DNA of 64,000 bases from Streptomyces pactum (GCF_016031615.1 NZ_JACYXC010000001.1:5890001-5954000), one strand, 5' to 3'. Shown: positions 8,345 through 16,984, numbered from the stretch's first letter. Notes: generated by a model from the letters alone, not told the origin. Numbers and translations: made by a program.

Positions 8345-9825
8345 GCCGCTCGCCTCCGCCGCAGCAGGTGGCGGGCGGTGCGGGCCAGCCGGTGCAGCCG
8401 TCCCGGCCGGTGGGCGTGCGGGCGCTCCGCCGCCGACTGCTCCAGCCACCAGGCGCGCAGCCGCTGCCGCACCTGGGGGTCGGACAGGTCCTCCGCCGCC
8501 AGCAGGTGTTCGGCGAAGGCGAGCGCGTCCCGGCGGTAGCCGCCGGTCATCGGCCGGGACCGGGCGTACCGGAAGTACAGGGGCCGGAAGTCGGCGCCCA
8601 GGGCGCGCGGCAGCTCCGGCGCGATCCTGGCCACCACCCCGGCCCGCTTCACGATCAGCGCCCGGTTCTGCACCTTCAGCCGGGCCCGGTCGAAGCCCTC
8701 GGGGGCGGGGGTGCCCGCCACCAGGGCGGAGAGCAGGGCGGTCTGGTCGAGCGCCAGCCGGGACCGCACCGCGTCACCGGGCTCCCCGGCCGGGTCCGCC
8801 GCCCGCTCGACGCGGGGGCGGGGGACCTTCACGCGGCCGTACCCGGCGCCGGGGACCTCCACCGGGCCGTCACCGGCGCCGGGCCCACCGGGGTCCCGGG
8901 GGCCGGCGGGGGCCGGCGCCGCCGCCCCCGCGAGCGCCGGCACCCGGCCGGCCGGGGACGCGGTGTGCGCCCGGCCCGCCACGGCCACCGCCTCCCGCAG
9001 CGCGGCCCGCTCGGTCACCGTACGGATCGCCTCCAGCTCGGCGGCCAGCTCCTGGTACGGCGGGAAGTTGTCGTCCCGCTCCAGCAGGACGCCGGGCGGC
9101 GTGGTCCGCGCGCACAGCTCGGCCAGCACCTCCAGCACCGGCGCGGTCACCGGGTGGGCGTGGCTGTCGTGCCACACGCCGTCCCGTTCCACGCCGCCCG
9201 CCACGTGCACGTAGGCGATCGCCGAGGTGGGCAGGGTGTCCAGGGCGACGGTCGGGTCCTCGCCGCGGTTGACGTGGTTGGTGTGCAGGTTGGCGACGTC
9301 GATCAGCAGGCCGACGCCGGTGCGCTCCACCAGCTCGGTGAGGAACTGGCCCTCGGTCAGCTCCTCACCGGGCCAGGAGATCAGCGCCGCGATGTTCTCC
9401 AGGGCGAGCGGCACCGGCAGCGCCGCCTGCGCGATCCGTACGTTGGCGCACAGCACGTCCAGCGCCTCCCGGGTGCGCGGCACCGGCATCAGGTGCCCGG
9501 CCTCGATCCCCGGCGACGCGGTCAGCTTCCCCCCGGCGCGCACGAAGGCGATGTGCTCGGTCACCAGCGGGGCGCCGAGCGCCTCGGCCCGCTCGGCCAG
9601 CGCCGCCAGCCGGTGCTCGTCCGGCCGCTCCGCGCCCCCCAGGCCCAGCGACACCCCGTGCGGAACGACCGTCGTCCCCCGCTCCCGGAGCGCCCGCAGG
9701 GCATCCGGGACATGGGTGGGGCAGATGTTCTCCGCGACGACCTCGACCCAGTCGATCCCCGGCAACCGCGCGATGTCGCCGGCGATCTCCGGCCGCCAGC
9801 CGATACCCGTTCCCAGCCGCACCAT
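8341..9825 (-). CDS. DUF692 / MNIO multinuclear iron enzyme with fused C-terminal partner-like domain
   Basis: The N-terminal 275 residues form a TIM-barrel of the DUF692 (MbnB/TglH-like) family, non-haem iron enzymes that oxidatively modify Cys in ribosomal peptides. Candidate metal and active-site residues are visible: H56 (PHGVSLG), E90-H91 (TEHIAF), E143-N144 (LENIAALI), D176 and N179 (LIDVANLH), H207 (YVHVAGG), D220/H222 (HDSHAHPV), and E249/D251 (LLERDDNFPP). A Pro/Ala/Gly linker (about 285-350) leads to a helical domain (about 355-445, FDRARLKVQNRAL to RRDALAFAEHLL) that resembles DUF2063/MbnC-type partner proteins. A basic tail follows. The ATG at 9825 has AGGGGG upstream. It overlaps the TIGR04222 gene by four bases. 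Confidence 0.92.
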   Translation of the reverse strand: MVRLGTGIGWRPEIAGDIARLPGIDWVEVVAENICPTHVPDALRALRERGTTVVPHGVSLGLGGAERPDEHRLAALAERAEALGAPLVTEHIAFVRAGGKLTASPGIEAGHLMPVPRTREALDVLCANVRIAQAALPVPLALENIAALISWPGEELTEGQFLTELVERTGVGLLIDVANLHTNHVNRGEDPTVALDTLPTSAIAYVHVAGGVERDGVWHDSHAHPVTAPVLEVLAELCARTTPPGVLLERDDNFPPYQELAAELEAIRTVTERAALREAVAVAGRAHTASPAGRVPALAGAAAPAPAGPRDPGGPGAGDGPVEVPGAGYGRVKVPRPRVERAADPAGEPGDAVRSRLALDQTALLSALVAGTPAPEGFDRARLKVQNRALIVKRAGVVARIAPELPRALGADFRPLYFRYARSRPMTGGYRRDALAFAEHLLAAEDLSDPQVRQRLRAWWLEQSAAERPHAHRPGRLHRLARTARHLLRRRRAA

Positions 9826-9837
9826 GATTCCCCCTCT

Positions 9838-9874
9838 CGTCGTGCGGGAGTCATGACCCCCGCAACACACGACG
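9838..9874 (-). promoter_or_regulatory. Inverted repeat in the DUF692 5' leader
   Basis: CGTCGTG at 9838-9844 pairs perfectly with CACGACG at 9868-9874, and the interior holds the 8-base palindrome GTCATGAC. In the minus-strand transcript this hairpin would end next to the AGGGGG ribosome site of the DUF692 gene, so it could modulate translation. Function is inference. Confidence 0.35.
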
Positions 9875-10261
9875 AATCCCGGCGCCGCTCGGTTCAGAGC
9901 AATATTTGAGCTGGGCCCGCCCCCGGACGGCTCCGGGGCCCCGGGAGCCTCCCCCGCCACGACTGCGGCCACTTCCGGGTCCGCCCGGACCGCGGGGCGC
10001 GCGCCGGCCCGGCCGCGGCGTCCGCGGGGTGGTCGCGGCGGTGTCCGCACGGGCCCGGATCGCGGGCCGCGGCATCCGCGTGGCGAGGCCCCGCGATCGG
10101 GGGAACTCGCGGGGCCTCACTTTCAAGAACGGAGAACTCGGGGTCCGGGTTCCCGATCCGGCGGGAAAACTTCGGAAAGCCGGAAGGAGTTCACCGGCCG
10201 GCCCCGGCGGGGCCCGCTCCCGCCGCCACCCACGGCGACACCGATCCCGCAGTGGGCATAG

Positions 10262-10296
10262 AGTCTGCTCGTCCGAGGGTGACGGACGAGCAGACT
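10262..10296. promoter_or_regulatory. Perfect 14-bp inverted repeat (7-nt loop) upstream of the PBP gene
   Basis: AGTCTGCTCGTCCG at 10262-10275 is the exact reverse complement of 10283-10296, with a 7-base loop. It ends 34 bases before the GTG start of the PBP gene. It could be an operator or a transcript hairpin. A perfect repeat of this length is much less likely by chance than the generic GC palindromes elsewhere. Confidence 0.6.
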
Positions 10297-10330
10297 TTGT
10301 GCCGCGCGGCAACCGGAGCGTGGGGGATAC

Positions 10331-12391
10331 GTGCAGGGCAGCAACAAACACTCGGGCCGCCACCAGCGGCCGAATAGGCATCGCCGGAAGCCGTCGCGCG
10401 CGACCCGTCTGTGGGCCGTCCGCCGATGGGCCTTCCGGCGGCTGCGGCTGGACTATCCACGGTCGCGGAAGCGCGGGGTGCTGCGCTGGCTTCCCTCGTG
10501 GCGCCAGGTGGCCCTGGTGTTCCTCTTCCTCCTCGGCGGTCTCACCAGTGGTCTGAGCTATCTGTACATGCAGACCGAAATACCCGAGGACCTCAACGAG
10601 TTCGCCACCCAGCAGGACAATGTCTTTTATTGGGCGGACGGCACCGAGATGGCGCGCACCGGCCCGGTGAACCGCCAGGACATCGCCCTGTCGAAGGTTC
10701 CCGAGGACGTGCAGTGGGCGGTGCTCGCCGCCGAGAACGCCAGCTTCTACTCGGACAGCGGCATCTCGCCCAGCGGACTGACCCGCGCCTTCACCCGCAT
10801 GCTGACCGGGGGCGACACCCAGGGTGGTTCCACCATCACCCAGCAGTACGTCAAGAACGCCTACCTCAACCAGCGCCAGACGTTCTCCCGCAAGCTCACC
10901 GAAATGTTCATCGCCATCAAGCTGGACGACAAGATGAGCAAGGAGGAAATCCTTGAGGGCTATCTCAACACCAGCTGGTTCGGCCGCGGCACCTACGGCA
11001 TCGCGCGGGCGGCGAACGCGTACTACGGCAAGAACGTCTCGGAGCTGAACGTCAGCGAGGGCGCCTTCCTCGCCTCGCTGCTGAAGGGCGCCGGCTCCTT
11101 CGACCCGGCGATCAGCGAGAAGAACCGGAAGCGGGCCGTGGACCGCTGGGAATGGGTGCTGGACCGGATGGTGGAGATCGGCAGGCTGTCGAAGGAGGAG
11201 CGGGCCCGGTACACCACCTTCCCCGAGCCCATCGCGCCGCCCCCGCAGAAGGGCCTGACCGGCCAGAACGGCTACCTGGTGGACCTGGCCCGGTCCTATG
11301 TGGCGGCCCACACCGACATCACCGACGCCGAGTTCGACCTGGGCGGCTACCAGATCCACACCACCTTCGAGAAGCCGAGGATGGAGGCGCTGACCGCGGC
11401 GGTGGACGAGGCGCGCGGCCGGCTCGATCCCGACGGGCGCGAGGCCGACCGCCATGTGCGCATCGGTGCCGCCTCGGTCGCGCCCGACGGCAGGATCGTC
11501 GCCCTCTACGGCGGCCCCGGCTACCTGGAGCAGGGCTTCAACGACGCCAACGCCTCCAACGTGCCCGCCGGGACCTCCTTCACCCCGTTCGTCTACGCCG
11601 CCGCCCTCCAGGACGGCGTCCAGCGCCGGCGGAACGGCCCGCGCACCCCGGTCACCCCGCAGACCGTCTACGACGGGGACGACGACGTCGCCCTGCGCAC
11701 CCCGGAGGGCCCGTACTGGGACCGCAGCGGCAAGATCCTGCGCGGCTCCAACGACGGTGACCGCTCCTACGGCGACATCACCCTGCGCGAGGCGGTCGAG
11801 GAGTCGGTGAACACCCCGATGCTCCAGCTGGGCATGGACGTCGGGCTGGAGCGGGTGCGCAAGGCGTCGATCGACGCCGGGCTGCTGCCCAGCAGCTTCG
11901 GCGCCACCCGCACCCCGGCGCTCTCACTGGGCACCGCCAAGCCCAGCGCCATCCGGATGGCCAGCGCCTACGGGACGTTCGCCGCCGACGGCGTGCACAC
12001 CCCGCCGTACTCGGTGGTCCGGCTCTCCCGCAACGGGGACGCGGTGCCGCTGGAGCGCACGCCCGGCGCCCGGGCCTTCCGCGCCGAGGTCGCCCGGGAG
12101 GTCGACGAGGCGCTGGAGGGTTCGGTGCGCGACGGTGCCGCGAAGGAGGCCGCGGCCGCCGGCCCCGGCGCGGCGGGCAAGGGCGGCACCGCCCAGGACC
12201 ACACCTCGGCGTGGTTCGTGGGGTACACCGACGAGGTGGCCACCGCGGTCTCGCTGTCCCGGCTCGACCCCAAGACGCAGGAACTGCTGCCGCTGACCGG
12301 TCTGGGCGGCGCCGAGGGGACGGGGGCCGGCAGCGAACTGCCGATGGGGATCTGGACGAAGTACATGACCTCGGCCGGCCGGACCGGGTAA
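10331..12391 (+). CDS. Class A penicillin-binding protein; intact glycosyltransferase, degenerate transpeptidase site
   Basis: Membrane-anchored murein synthase of 686 residues: basic cytoplasmic tail, one helix at about 58-80, GT51 glycosyltransferase (about 90-265), then transpeptidase fold (about 375-660). GT motifs are present: AAENASFY with Glu135, GGSTITQQYVKN at 166-176, and RKLTEMFIAIKL at 187-197. In the transpeptidase domain the SxxK position reads GTSFTPF (414-420), so Thr replaces the catalytic Ser and Thr418 replaces the catalytic Lys. SVN is kept (492-494), and the KTG motif reads KGGT (617-620). It is probably a glycan polymerase with an inactive or altered transpeptidase. Start GTG at 10331 follows a GGGGG ribosome site. 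Confidence 0.9.
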   Translation: MQGSNKHSGRHQRPNRHRRKPSRATRLWAVRRWAFRRLRLDYPRSRKRGVLRWLPSWRQVALVFLFLLGGLTSGLSYLYMQTEIPEDLNEFATQQDNVFYWADGTEMARTGPVNRQDIALSKVPEDVQWAVLAAENASFYSDSGISPSGLTRAFTRMLTGGDTQGGSTITQQYVKNAYLNQRQTFSRKLTEMFIAIKLDDKMSKEEILEGYLNTSWFGRGTYGIARAANAYYGKNVSELNVSEGAFLASLLKGAGSFDPAISEKNRKRAVDRWEWVLDRMVEIGRLSKEERARYTTFPEPIAPPPQKGLTGQNGYLVDLARSYVAAHTDITDAEFDLGGYQIHTTFEKPRMEALTAAVDEARGRLDPDGREADRHVRIGAASVAPDGRIVALYGGPGYLEQGFNDANASNVPAGTSFTPFVYAAALQDGVQRRRNGPRTPVTPQTVYDGDDDVALRTPEGPYWDRSGKILRGSNDGDRSYGDITLREAVEESVNTPMLQLGMDVGLERVRKASIDAGLLPSSFGATRTPALSLGTAKPSAIRMASAYGTFAADGVHTPPYSVVRLSRNGDAVPLERTPGARAFRAEVAREVDEALEGSVRDGAAKEAAAAGPGAAGKGGTAQDHTSAWFVGYTDEVATAVSLSRLDPKTQELLPLTGLGGAEGTGAGSELPMGIWTKYMTSAGRTG

Positions 12392-12957
12392 CCACCGGGC
12401 ACCGGCGGCCCCGGACGACGGGCGGCCCCGGACGGCGACGGGCCCCGCGCCCGTTCCGTCCGGGGCCGCGTGCGTGCCGGGTGCGGGGCTGCGAGGCAGG
12501 CGGGCCCGTTCCCTCCCGGGCCGCCGGATGGCCGGGCCGCGTGCGGGTCCGTGCGGGGCGTACGGGCCCGTTCCGTCCGGCGCCGGGTGAGGGCCGCGTG
12601 CGGGCCCGTGCGACGCGGTGCGCCGGGCGCCGGGCGGCCGGTGGGCACCGGGGGCCTCCGGGGCCCGCCGTACGCCCCGCGGCCGGGTTGCCCGCCATAC
12701 GGCCGTGTGCCCGGCGGCGCGGGGCTCCGCCGCACGCGGACGCGCGGCCGTGCCGGGCCGGCCCCGCACCTCCCCGCTCGGCGCGGGAGCCGTCCCGCGC
12801 CGCGGGCCGCGCCGGCCGTCCCCGGGGAGGCCCGGGCGTACGCCGGCGGGCCCTCGCGCCGTACCCGGGCCCGGACAGCGCCGCGCCCCGGCTCCTTCCG
12901 TGCCCCGGTGAGGGGCCGGCGGAGCCGGGGCGGCGGGGCGGTGGCGGCCCGGGCGGG
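12392..12957. other. 566-bp gap between convergent PBP and deacetylase-like genes
   Basis: No supported gene. A strong hairpin follows the PBP stop (12422-12469). The rest is GC-rich low-complexity sequence with repeated GTGCGGGSC-like words and no credible start/RBS pair. Confidence 0.6.
12422..12469. terminator. Hairpin terminator downstream of the PBP gene
   Basis: GCGGCCCCGGACGG (12422-12435) pairs perfectly with 12456-12469, and the loop holds a further ACGGGC/GCCCGT pairing. It begins 31 bases after the stop codon. There is no U-tract, which is usual for Streptomyces terminators. Confidence 0.65.
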
Positions 12958-14289
12958 CTACTTGAGGTAGGTGGCCCAGTCCGGCGCCTCCGCCGGGTCC
13001 AGCATGCGCAGCTTCGCCAGCACCTCCGGGTCCTGGACGTCCAGCCAGTCGGCGAGCTGCTTGAACGACACGCACCGCACGCCCTCCCGCCGGCACACGT
13101 CCCGCATGACGTCCTCGATGGCCTTCATGTAGATGCCACCGTTCCACGTCTCGAAGTGGTTGCCGATGAAAAGCGGCGCCCGGCTGCCGTTGTAGACGCG
13201 CTCGAATCCGTTGAGGTAACCCTGGCGGGTCAGCCGCTCCCATTCCGGGTACTTCGCGGGGTCGCCCTCGGTGGTGTCCCCGGACTGGTTGTAGAGGAAG
13301 TTGAAGTCCATGGAGAGCACCTGCTTCTCGCTCTCCGGATACGGCACCAGCTGCAGCGGGAAGTTCCAGATGCCCTTGATCTTCGAGGGCCAGATCTGGA
13401 AGTCACCGGGCGAACTGGCATCATAGCGCCAGCCGTAGGACTTGATGGCGCTGATGAGGTTCTTCTGGCCTTCCAGGCACGGGGCGCGGCCACCCACGAG
13501 TTCCACGTCGTAGTCGAACGGCAGCGGATCGATATCGGTGAACCCGGTGTTGGTCTTCCAGTTCTTGACGAACGCGTAGGACTGGTCGATCTCGCTCCGC
13601 CACTCCTCCACGCTCCAGTCCCCGCCGCCCTTCGGGCCGCAGAAATGACCGTTGAAGTGGGAGCCGATCTCATTGCCCTCCAGCCACGCGCCGCGGACCT
13701 GTTCCAGGGTGTCCCGGATGTGCCCGTCGGTGGGGAAGGAGATCGCCGCGGAACCGCGCTTGTGCTGCGGCGGCCGGTAGATGCTGCTCTTGTACTTGGG
13801 GACCAGATACATGCCGCTGAGGAAGAACGTCATGTCCGCGTTGCTCTCCTCCGCGACCTCGCGGAAATGCGAGAAGAGGCGGTCGTCGCCCTGGAGCGCG
13901 CCGTCCCAGGAGAAGACCACGAACTGCGGGGGCTTCTCACCCGGCTTCAGCTTCCGCGGCTTGGGCTGCTTCGGCTGCGGCCCGGTGTAGGACGTGGACC
14001 CGTCCCCCAGCACCTTGACCTTGCCGTCCCAGTCGGCGTACTTCTCCTTGCGCTTCTGCTGGAGCTCGTCCGGCGGCTCCGGGGCGCCCGCGTTCTTCCC
14101 GCCCCGGCCGGGGCCGGTCGTGCGGACCGGATCACCCGCCAGCGTCGGATCCGGCTCCTCGGGCGACGGGTCGGAACCCCCGCCCGTCAAGGAGACGATC
14201 AGTGCCACGACGACTGCCACGGCGATCAGCGCGGCTATGCCGTACGCGCGCTTTGCCTGCAACGCTTTCAAAGGTGTCCGCCCCCACAC
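12958..14289 (-). CDS. Membrane-anchored polysaccharide deacetylase-like protein
   Basis: A 443-residue protein with an N-terminal hydrophobic helix (about 15-35) and a Ser/Pro/Gly-rich spacer. The downstream domain has features of NodB-type polysaccharide deacetylases: FVVFSWDGA near residue 123, MTFFLSGMYL, NEIGSHFNGHF, and a late GNHFETWNGG segment. The catalytic Asp-His-His set is not clearly canonical, since SWDGA replaces TFDDG, so activity on N-acetylated glycans is uncertain. GTG 14289 is the longest start. A TTG at 14271 with GGGGGCGG five bases upstream would give MKALQAKRAYG and may be the true start. Direct repeats lie in its promoter region. Confidence 0.75.
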   Translation of the reverse strand: MWGRTPLKALQAKRAYGIAALIAVAVVVALIVSLTGGGSDPSPEEPDPTLAGDPVRTTGPGRGGKNAGAPEPPDELQQKRKEKYADWDGKVKVLGDGSTSYTGPQPKQPKPRKLKPGEKPPQFVVFSWDGALQGDDRLFSHFREVAEESNADMTFFLSGMYLVPKYKSSIYRPPQHKRGSAAISFPTDGHIRDTLEQVRGAWLEGNEIGSHFNGHFCGPKGGGDWSVEEWRSEIDQSYAFVKNWKTNTGFTDIDPLPFDYDVELVGGRAPCLEGQKNLISAIKSYGWRYDASSPGDFQIWPSKIKGIWNFPLQLVPYPESEKQVLSMDFNFLYNQSGDTTEGDPAKYPEWERLTRQGYLNGFERVYNGSRAPLFIGNHFETWNGGIYMKAIEDVMRDVCRREGVRCVSFKQLADWLDVQDPEVLAKLRMLDPAEAPDWATYLK

Positions 14290-14315
14290 GCGCCCGGTAC
14301 GAAAATACGCCGCCC

Positions 14316-14334
14316 AGTATCACAGAAGTATCAC
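14316..14334 (-). promoter_or_regulatory. Direct repeat AGTATCAC-N3-AGTATCAC upstream of the deacetylase-like gene
   Basis: Two perfect 8-base direct repeats with an 11-base period (one helical turn) lie just upstream of a TATTTT (minus strand, 14307-14302) that fits a -10 element. An 11-bp direct-repeat period is typical of OmpR/PhoP-type response-regulator sites. The regulator is not identified. Confidence 0.45.
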
Positions 14335-14539
14335 GGTCCCTTCACACGGGTCCCGGTGAGGGGCTGGACAGGCGGGGCAGGGGCGCGGGAACGGCGGGAG
14401 TTCCGGGGTCCGCCGCGCCCCGCCGGGCACCCCTTCCGGCGGACGCGGCGGACCCCGGGCCCGGGCTCGGCCGCCCGTGATGCGGCGGCGCCGGTACTGG
14501 GTGATCCTGCTGTCAGGAGGCCATCGTCGAGAGGCAATG

Positions 14540-15664
14540 ATGCGCACCACCGATCTGACATCGAGCACGCTGGCCGCGCTGCGCAGGCGGCGCCCCTATC
14601 CGGCGGTCACCGTGACCTTCCCCACCGACCGGCGCGCGACGCCGGCCACCGCGCAGAACGCGGTCCGGCTGCGCAACATGGTCGCCGAGGCCCGGCGCCG
14701 GCTGGAGGCGGACCCCGACGTCTCGCGGGAGGCCCGCTACGACATCGGGGAGCAACTGGAGAAGGCCGCCGCGGAGGTCGAGTCCCGCTTCTTCGGCGAC
14801 TCACTGGCGATCTTCGCCGCCCAGGGTGAGCACCAGGTGTGGTACCTGCCGCGCCCCGCGCCCGAACGCGTCGTCTTCAGCGACACCTTCCTCACCCGCA
14901 ACCTGGTGGCCGCGCGCGAGCGGACCCGCCCGTACTGGGTGCTCACGGTCGCCGCCGACCGGACGACGCTGTGGGGCGGCAGCAACGGCAACCTCCAGGA
15001 GGAGCAGCACCACGGGTTCCCGGCGACACCCCCGTCGATGACCCCCGACGTGGAGCGCGAGGAGCGCACCGGTGACGTCCCGGGCCCGTTCGGCGGCGAG
15101 AACGCCCGGATGTACCTGCGGCAGGTGGACGCCTCCATCGAGAAGCTGCTCGGCGCGGAGCCGCGCCCGCTCTACCTGATCGGCGCCACCCAGGCGCTCG
15201 CCCTCCTCGACGACGTCGGCAACGCCGCGAAGGCCGCGGTGGCCAAGGTCGTCAAGGGCGGGCTGGCCAACGGCCCGGCCTCGGCCCTCACCGAGGCCGT
15301 CGCACAGGCCCGCGCGGAGCAGGCGGAGAAGGACACCGCCCGTGTCCTGGCCCGCCTGGACCAGGCGCGCGGACGGAAGGCGTGCGCCGCGGGCCTGGAA
15401 GAGGTGTGGCAGGTGGCGAAGGAGGGCCGGATCGACATGCTCGTGGTCGAGGAGGGGTACCAGCGCACGGTCCGGGTGACCGAGGAGCACCTGGTACCGG
15501 TGGACCCGGCCGAGACCTCCCTGGCGGAGCTGGGCACCCAGGTCCAGGAGGACATCGTCGACGAGATCATCGAGACCGCGCTGGACACCGGGAGCGAGGT
15601 CGTCTTCCTCCCGGACGGCGCGCTCGCCGACCACGACCACATCGTCGCCGCGCTGCGCTTCTGA
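14540..15664 (+). CDS. baeRF-family protein (bacterial archaeo-eukaryotic release factor-like)
   Basis: A soluble 374-residue protein that fits the baeRF domain families, bacterial homologues of the eRF1 middle domain often linked to ribosome hibernation or stress. The N-terminal third (VTVTFPTDRRATPATAQNAVRLRNM) and the C-terminal segment (IDMLVVEEGYQ to DIVDEIIETALDTGSEVVFLPDGAL) are typical. No GGQ motif is seen at the expected place. The two tandem ATG codons are at 14537 and 14540; the second is five bases after GAGAGG and was preferred. An AGGAGG further upstream (14515) is too distant for either start. Confidence 0.75.
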   Translation: MRTTDLTSSTLAALRRRRPYPAVTVTFPTDRRATPATAQNAVRLRNMVAEARRRLEADPDVSREARYDIGEQLEKAAAEVESRFFGDSLAIFAAQGEHQVWYLPRPAPERVVFSDTFLTRNLVAARERTRPYWVLTVAADRTTLWGGSNGNLQEEQHHGFPATPPSMTPDVEREERTGDVPGPFGGENARMYLRQVDASIEKLLGAEPRPLYLIGATQALALLDDVGNAAKAAVAKVVKGGLANGPASALTEAVAQARAEQAEKDTARVLARLDQARGRKACAAGLEEVWQVAKEGRIDMLVVEEGYQRTVRVTEEHLVPVDPAETSLAELGTQVQEDIVDEIIETALDTGSEVVFLPDGALADHDHIVAALRF

Positions 15665-16066
15665 ACCGGCCGGCTCCCGCGCCGCCCGGCGGCGGCCCCG
15701 CCGCCGTCCCGCCCCTCCCGGCCCCCCGGCCCGGGCGCACCCCCGCCTTCGGCGGCGCGGCGTCCGGGCCGGGGGCCGGCGCGTCCGGCCTCGGGGCCGG
15801 TCCGCGCGCTGGCGTCCGCCCCGGTTCACGCGTCCGGCGTCGGGCCACCGGTGCGGTGTTCGCCGGTCCGGCGTCCGGGCACCGGCGGCGCGGGGCCGGG
15901 GGCGTGCCGGCCTCCGGGGCCGGTGCGCGCCCGGTCGGCGGGTTCACCGAATGGTCATACTCCGGTGCGAGAAGGTCACACCTCGGCCGCCTGGGCGTTG
16001 CCGACGGCGCCCTAGCGTGGGGCGCCCGTTCGAGCCGCCGCAGACCGCGAGGAGACCGAGAGCACC
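15665..16066. other. 402-bp intergenic region upstream of the methyltransferase
   Basis: No gene supported. The first 270 bases are low-complexity GC. Near the 3' end are two direct repeats of GGTCA (15953 and 15974, 21 bases apart, followed by TAC and CAC), and TAGCGT at 16013 could serve as a -10 element for the downstream gene. Confidence 0.5.
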
Positions 16067-16984
16067 ATGACGGCACCCACCGCCCCCGGCACCCGGCGCC
16101 CCAGCAGCCTCGAAGACGTCAAGGGGTGGTTCCCGCCGCTCGACCAGGTGCTCTTCGCACGCTTCCTGACCCGCCAGGAGCGGCTCGGCGAGCGCGGTGA
16201 CCTGCTGGAGATGGGCGCCTACCTCGGCAAGAGCGCCATCTTCACCGCCGCCTTCCGCCGCCCGGAGGAGCGCTTCACGGTCTGCGACCTCTTCGACGCC
16301 GACGCGCCGGACGAGCACAACGCGGCCGAGGCCCGCAAGTCCTACGCGACCTTGACCCGGGTGGCCTTCGAGCAGAACTACCTCGCCTTCCACGACGAAC
16401 TGCCGTACATCGTCCAGGGCCCCACCTCCGAGGTCCCCGGTCATGTGGAGCCCGGCAGCTGCCGGTTCGTCCACGTGGACGCCTCGCACCTGTACGAGCA
16501 CGTCGCCGCGGACATCGTCAACGCCCGTGCGGCTCTGCTGCCGCACGGGGTGGTCGCGCTGGACGACTTCCGCTCCGAGCACACCCCCGGGGTCTCCGCC
16601 GCCACCTGGGAGGCGTTCTTCACCGGCGGCCTGCGGCCGGTGTGCCTGAGCACCCAGAAGTTCTACGGCACCTGGGGCGACCCGGAACCGCTCCAGGAGG
16701 AGCTGCTGGCCACCACCGAGTGGCGGGAGGGGCTGCGGATGAGCGTGCAGGAGATCGCCGGACAGCGGGTCCTGCGGTTCTCCGGACGGCCCCGGCGCCC
16801 CGCCGCCGTCCCGGTCTCCCGGTTCGCCGCGGCGGTGCCCGGGCCCGCCCCCGAGCCGGTGGCCGCACCGGCCGCCGCGCCCCGGCCGGTGCCGCCCGGT
16901 GCGGGCCGCCGGGTCGCGCGGGAACTGCTGCCGCCGATCGTCACCCGCGCCCTGCGGCGCCGGATGCGCGCGGGCCGCCCGTAG
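16067..16984 (+). CDS. Class I SAM-dependent methyltransferase (Methyltransf_24-like)
   Basis: A 305-residue Rossmann methyltransferase with SAM-binding motif I at about 45-57 (DLLEMGAYLGKSA), the acidic motif II end (FTVCDLFDAD) and FVHVDASHLYEHV, as in the Methyltransf_24 group that acts on small molecules or glycan precursors. Residues after 240 are a Pro/Ala-rich tail ending in a basic helix (VTRALRRRMRAG), probably not part of the fold. Substrate unknown. A perfect hairpin starts directly after the stop codon, so it is likely monocistronic. Confidence 0.8.
   Translation: MTAPTAPGTRRPSSLEDVKGWFPPLDQVLFARFLTRQERLGERGDLLEMGAYLGKSAIFTAAFRRPEERFTVCDLFDADAPDEHNAAEARKSYATLTRVAFEQNYLAFHDELPYIVQGPTSEVPGHVEPGSCRFVHVDASHLYEHVAADIVNARAALLPHGVVALDDFRSEHTPGVSAATWEAFFTGGLRPVCLSTQKFYGTWGDPEPLQEELLATTEWREGLRMSVQEIAGQRVLRFSGRPRRPAAVPVSRFAAAVPGPAPEPVAAPAAAPRPVPPGAGRRVARELLPPIVTRALRRRMRAGRP

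Larger units (their letters stand above)
9826..10330. other. Divergent intergenic region between the DUF692 operon and the PBP gene
   Basis: About 500 bases without a gene. It contains a relatively AT-rich stretch near 9900 that could hold the DUF692 promoter, a potential leader hairpin at 9838-9874, and a perfect 14-bp inverted repeat at 10262-10296 in front of the PBP start. Confidence 0.6.
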
